This document shows positions 58,553-64,000 of a DNA stretch of 64,000 nt, one piece after another. The position numbers and the translations under genes were made by a program. Source of the stretch: Streptacidiphilus jeojiense. GTDB taxonomy: Bacteria > Actinomycetota > Actinomycetes > Streptomycetales > Streptomycetaceae. Each line of letters starts with the position of its first letter. Position 1 is the stretch's first letter. The notes beneath the pieces were generated by a model. That model saw only the letters and a program-made list of their open reading frames with translations. It did not search any database and was not told where the DNA came from. Where the stretch lies: contig NZ_JOEH01000032.1 of the NCBI RefSeq assembly GCF_000719095.1, positions 1 to 64,000 of the forward strand, in the 5' to 3' direction.

Positions 58553-61500
58553 CGGTGCGCTCCCAGGGCGATCAGGTCGCAGATCTGTTCGTCGCTCAGT
58601 TCGGTCAGGGCGGAGTAGCCGTCGGCCAGGACGGCGTCGGCCAGCGCGCGTTTGTGACGCAGAAGGTCGTCGACGCGGTCTTCGAGGGTGTTCTCGGTGA
58701 TGAGTTGGTGCACGGTGACGGTGCGCTGCTGGCCCAGGCGGTGGGCGCGGTCGATGGCCTGGCTTTCCTTTGCGGGGTTCCAGGGGCGGTCGAACAGGAC
58801 CACATGGCTGGCGCGGGTCAGGGTCAGGCCGGTGCCGCCGGCTTTGACGGTCATGACCATGGTGCGTCCAGGGGCGGCCTGGAAGGCGTCGATGATCTTT
58901 TGGCGGTCGCGGCCGGCGGCGATGTCGCCGCTGAAGTACAGCGGTTTGAGGCCGTGGGCGCGCAGGTGGTGGACGAGGTGGCGGGCCATGGTGCGGTAGC
59001 CGGTGAAGATGAGCGTGGACTCCTGGGGGTCGGTCAGTACCGGCAGAAGGTCGTCGAGAGCGGCGAGTTTGCCGGAGCGGGCGGCAGCGCGCTCGGGGTC
59101 GTGGTGGCCGTCCGCGGGTTCGCGCAGGAAGTGGGCGGGGGAGTTGCAGATCTGCTGGAGCTGCAGGAACAGGGTCAGCAGCAGGCCCCTGCGGTGCATG
59201 CCTTCGGCGGAGCGCAGTTCGCGCAACGTCTGGTCGGCGACCTGCTGGTAGAGGTCGGCCTGCTCGGAAGAGAGCGAGACCACGCGCGGGGCGATGATCT
59301 TCGCGGGCAGTTCGGTGGCGATGCCGGGGTCGCCCTTGCGGCGGCGGAGCATGAAGGCCTTCAGGAGCGCGGAGAGGCGTTCGGTCAGGCCGGTGTCGGT
59401 GATGTTGGCTTCGATGGGTCGGGCGAACTGGTCGCGGAAGGCGCGCAGCGGCCCGAACAGGCCGGGGTTGAGCCAGTCCATAACGGCCCAGGCCTCGGTC
59501 AGGTTGTTCTCGACCGGGGTGCCGGTCAGCGCGGTGCGGGCGGTGGTGTTCAGCAGGCGCATGGCGCGCGCGGCGCCGGTGCGGTGGTTCTTGATGGCCT
59601 GGGCCTCGTCGGCGACGACCAGGTCGAAGGGTTGCTCGACCAGGATGTCGACGTCGCGTCGCAGCGTCTCGTAGGTGGTCAGGACGATGCTGTTGGCGGT
59701 GGCGTCGTGCAGGTCGCGGCCGGGTCCGTGGTAGCGCACGGTGGCGACGCTGGGAGCGAAGCGGTGGATCTCGCGTTCCCAGGTGACGAGCATGGAGGCC
59801 GGGCACACGATCAGGGTCGGGCCGGCGGGGTGGCGCTCGTGCTCGCGGCGGTGCAGGTGCAGGGCCAGGGCGGTGACGGACTTGCCCAGGCCCATGTCGT
59901 CGGCCAGTAGTGCGCCGAAGCCGGCGTCGGTGGTGTTGGCCAGCCACGCCAGGCCCTGGAGCTGGTAGTCGCGCAACGTGGCCTGCAGGGTGGGTGGCGG
60001 GTCGACCGGGCGGGTTCGGGAGCCGCTGCGCAGGAAGGCCACGATGGCGGCCAGGACGTCCTCCGGCTGGCAGGGGAAGGTCTGGCCGTCGCAGGTGAGG
60101 GTGCCGGTCAGGGCGGCGCGCAGTGCCTCCCCGGAGGCCATGGGTGGGATGGTGGGGTCGGCTGCGCGCTCCGCGGTGGCCTGGTCCAGCAGGACCCAGG
60201 TGTCGCGTACGCGTGTCAGCGGGCGTGGCGCGCGGGCCAGGTCCTGCGCCTGCTGCGCGGTCAGGTCCTCGCCGTCGACGGACAGTTGCCAGCGCCCGGC
60301 GAACAGGTCGTTCAAGCAGAACGTGGGCCGTGCGGCCTCGGGCGGGCACGCAGGGCGCCGGCCCACGACGGCGCGGGTATGCAGCGCGCTGGTCCACTGC
60401 TGATCCCACTCCACCAGCAGGCCCAGCTGCTCCAGCTGGCGTCGGGTGTCACCCAGCAGCAGCACCGCCTCGTTGCCGAACAGGCTGATCATGTCGGGGA
60501 CCGGGCGCTCCAGGAGCCGCTCGGCCGGCGGCCAGTGTGGCGCCAGGCGGCGCAGGCAGCGCCGGATGTCGGCCAGCACAAGCGGGTCGGAGCCTCGCTG
60601 TTGGACCGGATTCCAGTGCCGCTCCGGTGCGCCTGCGCTGGCGGGGACCCGGACGGACACCTCGCCCAACAGCAGCTCGGTGTCGTGCGGGCTGTTGTTC
60701 TTCGGGCGCCGCACGGTCAGCTTCAGCTCCACTGCTACTGCGTCGGGCTGCAGTTCGGTGATGTCGTCCGCCCAGCGCAACAGCGCGGGACTGCGCTGCT
60801 GGCGCGGAACGGCTGCGGTGAAGGGACCGCCGCCCAGGACCGCGGGGGTACCCGGTCCGCGCAGCATGGCCTCGGCGACCGCGTCCAGAGCGGCGCGCAC
60901 CACGATCCGCGGCGCCCACAGCCGGTTCCGGCGCAACCCGGTGGCCACACCGCAGTGCCCGGTGGCCACCATGGCCTGCCGCAGCTGCCTTGCGCGTTCC
61001 TTGTGCTCGGGCGTCAGCGGCCCGGCCCGCCACAGATCCGTGCCCTGATCGCCGACGGCGGGGTGGACCCGGCCGGCGGCCACCAACTCCAGGCCCAGCC
61101 CGATCACCTGCCGCCAGACCCGCACCGAGTGCGCTTCCTTGCCCCGGTCCCGGCACCCGGCCAGGGCGTTGGCGAGCAGCCGCACCGGCACCTGCCAGCA
61201 CGGCACCTGCTGCGCGGCGACCATCGCGCCCCTCTCCGGCAGTAGCAGCTCGGCCTGGCAGGCTCGCAGCGGCCGGGGTACCGGCCCGGGCAGCGGAAGC
61301 CGGTCCAGGCGGTAGAGCAGGAACCGGGCGCTCTCGCCCTGCACGTCGATGGTCAGTTCCGCACCCTGCTCCAGTGCGTCGCGCAGTGCTTCGCAGGCCG
61401 CTTCGGCCTCGCCGCGTTCCGCCGCGGGCCCGCCGGGGCCATGGCTCAACCGCTCGTCCCGCACCGCCTGCGGCAGCACGGGCGCGGCTGGCTCTGGCGC

Positions 61501-63096
61501 CGCGGCCACAGGTTCCGCGGCGGCCTGCACTGGTGCGGCGATCAGGTCCAGCAACTCGGCTGCGGCGGCGGTCTGCGCAGCGCGCTTGGTCGGGCCGGCG
61601 CCGGTCGCGCGCACCGGCCGGCCGCCGCTGCGGCAGGTGACGGCTGCCACGAAGCCGTGCTGCTTGTCCACCTGGCCCTCGCCCACGTGCAGCGCGGAGA
61701 CCTTCCCCTTCATCTTGGCGTCGTTGAGGAGCATCAACGGGTTCTTGCCGGTGGCTGCCGTCTTGTCGGTCCGGGGCGGCGGCGCCTCCTTGGTCGCACG
61801 AGTGCGTGCGGCCAGCAGCTCCTGGGCTGCTTGCAGGCGCGCCCCGGAGCGGCCCACGCTGCGGCCTGTTGCCGACAGCAGCTGGCCCTCACTGACGCAG
61901 GCCGCCACACACACGAACTTCGGCTCCAGCCCGGAGATGCCCGGGTGCTCCTTGAACACCAGGTCGCTGATCTTTCCCTGGTCCTGCAGCCCCTCCAGAC
62001 TCTCCAGCGGCCCACAGGGTGTCGAGACGCCAGACGCACCAGCCGCCGTCGCCGGCGCGGGTGACCTGGAGGGCAGCAGGCCCAACGGAAGGCCGGCGAG
62101 CACGGACAGGACCTGGAGACTCGCCGCGCCGCGCGCGTGACGCTTCGTGGCCAACCACGGGCTACGCTCGGTGATGACCTCCCCGCCCACCAGACACTGA
62201 ACAGTCGAGCGGAACCCGCCCGAGCCCGCGCCAGCCACGTCGCTGAACTCGGGTCCGGGTAGGTTGCGCACCGACTGGTGCAGCGTCAGCACCGCCACCG
62301 CCGTGCCCGGTTCCGCACGCGCCACCTGCAGGGCCGCGATCCGGGCCGGCATCCACGCCTCGCCGTCCGGGGTGAACAGCACCGCATGCAAATCACGCGG
62401 GATCAGCAACCCGGCCCCAATCCGCGACATGACCTCAGCGACCACCGCCGGCGCGACCTGCGGCTGCTCCAACGCCGCCTGCAACCGTGCGGCGAACGAC
62501 AGGTCGCGGGCCGCCCCACCGCTGCTGCCTGCGATACGGGCGGCAGGCAACCACGCCGCGGCCTTGACCGCCACCTGCTCCACCGGCTCGCAGCCGCTCA
62601 CATGCCCCAGCAGGGTGACCGCCGCGTACTGCTGCGCCGCCTTATGGGTCGTGCGCGTGACCACCGCACCATGGACCGCGCCGGAGGCGCCCCGCCAGCC
62701 CGCCTGGCAGCTGAAGTGCTCGGGCACTGACGGTGGCAGGTCGCACACCACGAAGGCATTGGCGACCCCGGCCTGCTGCGCGTGGCAGTGCAGCACCGAG
62801 GTGGCCACCTCCGGGCGGGCCTGTACGAAGGCCCACGCCGACGCGGTGGCCGGATGCCCCGGCGCGAAGCGGGGCAATCGCAGTAGCAGCAGTCGCAACT
62901 CCTGGACACCCAGTCGCCCGCAGGCGGCACGGGCGGCAGCCTCCGCGCCGAAGTCGGCGGTCATCCGACGGTCCGCGCAGACCCGCTGCAGCAGCTTCGC
63001 GAACGCCTGCGGGTCCACCGCCGCCAGACCCACACGGGCGCCCGGGGCACCCGGACGCGGCACTGCAGCGGAATGAGTCGAAGGGGGAGTCGCCAT
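58549..63096 (-). CDS. SNF2-family helicase with N-terminal dsRNA-binding-like array
   Basis: A 1515-aa protein, far longer than usual bacterial SNF2 proteins (about 900-1100). C-terminal ATPase: motif I LLADDMGLGKS (about 1063-1073), DEAQ box (1163-1166), LTGTPVENNLTEAW, motif V GGTGLTLTRAS and motif VI QAIDRAHRLGQQR (about 1446). A SNF2-associated domain (DUF3670-like, FCLNDLFAGRWQL) precedes it. The N-terminal 530 residues hold two segments that read as dsRBDs (363-430: PLESLEGLQDQGKISDLVF … GARLQAAQELL; 452-525: NPLMLLNDAKMKGKVSALHV … TKRAAQTAAAAELL), and two partial ones (about 124-168, 295-340). Confidence 0.85.
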   Translation of the reverse strand: MATPPSTHSAAVPRPGAPGARVGLAAVDPQAFAKLLQRVCADRRMTADFGAEAAARAACGRLGVQELRLLLLRLPRFAPGHPATASAWAFVQARPEVATSVLHCHAQQAGVANAFVVCDLPPSVPEHFSCQAGWRGASGAVHGAVVTRTTHKAAQQYAAVTLLGHVSGCEPVEQVAVKAAAWLPAARIAGSSGGAARDLSFAARLQAALEQPQVAPAVVAEVMSRIGAGLLIPRDLHAVLFTPDGEAWMPARIAALQVARAEPGTAVAVLTLHQSVRNLPGPEFSDVAGAGSGGFRSTVQCLVGGEVITERSPWLATKRHARGAASLQVLSVLAGLPLGLLPSRSPAPATAAGASGVSTPCGPLESLEGLQDQGKISDLVFKEHPGISGLEPKFVCVAACVSEGQLLSATGRSVGRSGARLQAAQELLAARTRATKEAPPPRTDKTAATGKNPLMLLNDAKMKGKVSALHVGEGQVDKQHGFVAAVTCRSGGRPVRATGAGPTKRAAQTAAAAELLDLIAAPVQAAAEPVAAAPEPAAPVLPQAVRDERLSHGPGGPAAERGEAEAACEALRDALEQGAELTIDVQGESARFLLYRLDRLPLPGPVPRPLRACQAELLLPERGAMVAAQQVPCWQVPVRLLANALAGCRDRGKEAHSVRVWRQVIGLGLELVAAGRVHPAVGDQGTDLWRAGPLTPEHKERARQLRQAMVATGHCGVATGLRRNRLWAPRIVVRAALDAVAEAMLRGPGTPAVLGGGPFTAAVPRQQRSPALLRWADDITELQPDAVAVELKLTVRRPKNNSPHDTELLLGEVSVRVPASAGAPERHWNPVQQRGSDPLVLADIRRCLRRLAPHWPPAERLLERPVPDMISLFGNEAVLLLGDTRRQLEQLGLLVEWDQQWTSALHTRAVVGRRPACPPEAARPTFCLNDLFAGRWQLSVDGEDLTAQQAQDLARAPRPLTRVRDTWVLLDQATAERAADPTIPPMASGEALRAALTGTLTCDGQTFPCQPEDVLAAIVAFLRSGSRTRPVDPPPTLQATLRDYQLQGLAWLANTTDAGFGALLADDMGLGKSVTALALHLHRREHERHPAGPTLIVCPASMLVTWEREIHRFAPSVATVRYHGPGRDLHDATANSIVLTTYETLRRDVDILVEQPFDLVVADEAQAIKNHRTGAARAMRLLNTTARTALTGTPVENNLTEAWAVMDWLNPGLFGPLRAFRDQFARPIEANITDTGLTERLSALLKAFMLRRRKGDPGIATELPAKIIAPRVVSLSSEQADLYQQVADQTLRELRSAEGMHRRGLLLTLFLQLQQICNSPAHFLREPADGHHDPERAAARSGKLAALDDLLPVLTDPQESTLIFTGYRTMARHLVHHLRAHGLKPLYFSGDIAAGRDRQKIIDAFQAAPGRTMVMTVKAGGTGLTLTRASHVVLFDRPWNPAKESQAIDRAHRLGQQRTVTVHQLITENTLEDRVDDLLRHKRALADAVLADGYSALTELSDEQICDLIALGAHR

Positions 63097-63615
63097 GAGA
63101 ACCTTCAGGAAACCGGCACGTCACTATGCGTGCTTCGCTTTTTAGAATCAGCAACAGAGCGTGACAGACTGCCAGTTAATTCATCCCGATTTCACCGCTT
63201 TGCGCGCGATTGAGTACACAGATGTGCGACGGCCAGGGATTTGATTGACGATGCGCTACAGGGGGCGGGTCGCCGGCGGCTTCTCCGGGCCGAACGCAAC
63301 GGCGCGAATGGGCGACCCTCACGCGCTGTCCAGACTGTGCTCCACTGTTACTCAGAAAGACTGTGTGCGGCACGATGATGCACACCACCGTGCCCGACAG
63401 GAACAGTCCCGTTGGCGCCGCCCTGGTCGTGCACCGGCGCGGCCAATGAGGTCGCTCCCACGACCCGGCTGACCGCCCTGTCGGCACCGGGCCGCCTGGG
63501 TCGGACCCTGCGGTGCCGGACGTGATCCACAAACCGCGTACACGCCCAACCCCGGTGTGCTGAAATGCGAGAAGCCAGGGGCACGGCGGGCTCCAACTGC
63601 AGCAGGGAGCAGCCG
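63097..63615. other. Gene-free divergent promoter region
   Basis: 519 nt between the helicase operon and the rightward membrane-protein gene. The part next to the helicase (63105-63255) is A/T-rich for this window (TTTTTAGAATCAGC, CAGTTAATTC) and should contain its promoter. I find no credible gene. Confidence 0.55.
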
Positions 63616-64000
63616 ATGGAAGGTCAACCCGAAGGCCCGGCCGGCCTGCTGGACCCAGCAGCCCCGACCACGGTCACCATCCCGGGCGACAGCAGGCAGC
63701 GCATGTTCCACGTCCCGGGACTGGTACTGGCAGCAGCGGTCGCCGCGATGTACCTGTTCCTGGAGATCTCCTTCGCCCTCCCGGGAGCAGCCGCGGCCGC
63801 CGGCGGACACGCCGTGGCCGACGTGCACGCCTCCAACCGGCAGGCCTTCGCGGCTGCCTTCGCCTGGACCATGATGGGCGCGATGTGCCTGGCAGCCCTG
63901 GCCGCGGCCGAGCCCTGGAGCGCCATCAGCGCACCACTGCGCCCGGCCAGTCGACTGCTGCCGACCGCCGCTGTGGTGTTCTGTCTGGCCGAACTGCCGA
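63616..64000 (+). CDS. Membrane protein (partial, runs off the right edge)
   Basis: 128 codons are visible from an ATG with GGGAG 7-11 nt upstream. A 35-residue polar N-terminus leads to membrane helices: VPGLVLAAAVAAMYLFLEIS, AFAWTMMGAMCLAALAAAEP and LLPTAAVVFCLAELP at the edge. The family cannot be told from this part. Confidence 0.6.
   Translation, partial: MEGQPEGPAGLLDPAAPTTVTIPGDSRQRMFHVPGLVLAAAVAAMYLFLEISFALPGAAAAAGGHAVADVHASNRQAFAAAFAWTMMGAMCLAALAAAEPWSAISAPLRPASRLLPTAAVVFCLAELP

Noticed and set aside
58549..63096. Classification of the SNF2 operon as DISARM or a known BREX/Druantia system
   Set aside because: No methylase, phospholipase D, DUF1998 or PglZ/BrxC-type partner lies nearby, and the SWIM plus dsRBD-like combination does not match those gene sets.
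63176..63532. 118-codon leftward frame upstream of the helicase gene
   Set aside because: No ribosome-binding site, no domain-like pattern, and it covers the A/T-rich promoter area.
1..64000. tRNA, rRNA or riboswitch genes
   Set aside because: I saw no cloverleaf-like sequence with a plausible T-loop, nor any known riboswitch core; a covariance-model search would be needed to exclude them fully.

Overview
The window is GC-rich actinobacterial DNA and looks like accessory DNA of a streptomycete (Streptomyces, Kitasatospora or a close relative). The evidence is the strong G/C bias at third codon positions, the frequent GTG starts and ATGA/GTGA gene overlaps, and family content typical of that group: an XRE/DUF5753 regulator with a DUF397 partner, a BTAD protein, DUF2637 proteins, a replication-relaxation protein and an actinobacterial Tad cluster. 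Conjugation genes, a ParA/ParB locus with an iteron-like AT-rich tract, a replication-type winged-helix protein and decayed gene fragments make a large plasmid or a mobile-element-rich chromosome arm the best reading.

Layout. 0-4.7 kb is the tail of a conjugation (type IV secretion) cluster: a proline-rich protein end, a lytic transglycosylase/NlpC-P60 enzyme, a secreted accessory protein, a replication-relaxation protein, a zinc-finger protein and a small helix-turn-helix protein. 4.7-9.7 kb is a patchwork: unknown genes, two decayed regulator/ParB remnants head to head, an AbiV-type abortive-infection gene and a pterin dehydratase. 9.7-15.9 kb is a RiPP locus of the ATP-grasp/PIMT-methyltransferase (graspetide, fuscimiditide-like) type. 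Its genes are almost all translationally coupled, and it is preceded by an anti-sigma-like ATPase and a divergent XRE/DUF397 regulator pair. A perfect 52-bp palindrome closes this region, followed by a PIN/ribbon-helix-helix toxin-antitoxin pair.

17.3-28.8 kb is a complete-looking Tad/Flp pilus operon: lipoprotein, secreted protein, SAF/CpaB-like protein, MinD-like protein, CpaF ATPase, TadB, TadC, a Flp-like pilin, three TadE/G-like pseudopilins, and a large membrane protein with LysM and BTAD domains. 28.9-36.9 kb holds a DUF2637 membrane protein, a PD-(D/E)XK-like protein, a membrane pentapeptide-repeat protein, several unknowns and a replication-type protein. 37.2-39.2 kb is parA-parB, next to a 1.3-kb gene-free tract with the repeat ATCGTTATATC, which may be a partition or replication site. 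A 5'-truncated IS3-family transposase follows. 41.8-49.3 kb is a pSAM2/AICE-like transfer module: FtsK/TraB translocase, several small Spd-like membrane proteins, a DUF2637 protein and a GntR/KorSA-like repressor with two operator-like palindromes. A repeat cluster that could be its clt site lies just 3' of traB.

50.5-63.1 kb looks like a defence or conflict island: a tandem double zeta-toxin-like kinase, an 89-aa convergent gene, an NB-ARC/STAND-type ATPase with TPR-like repeats, and an operon of a giant SNF2-family helicase, a SWIM-type zinc-finger protein and a 102-aa protein. The 1515-aa helicase carries an N-terminal array that looks like two whole and two partial double-stranded-RNA-binding domains, which is highly unusual in bacteria. 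This is the strongest candidate in the window for an undescribed system. The window ends inside a membrane-protein gene.
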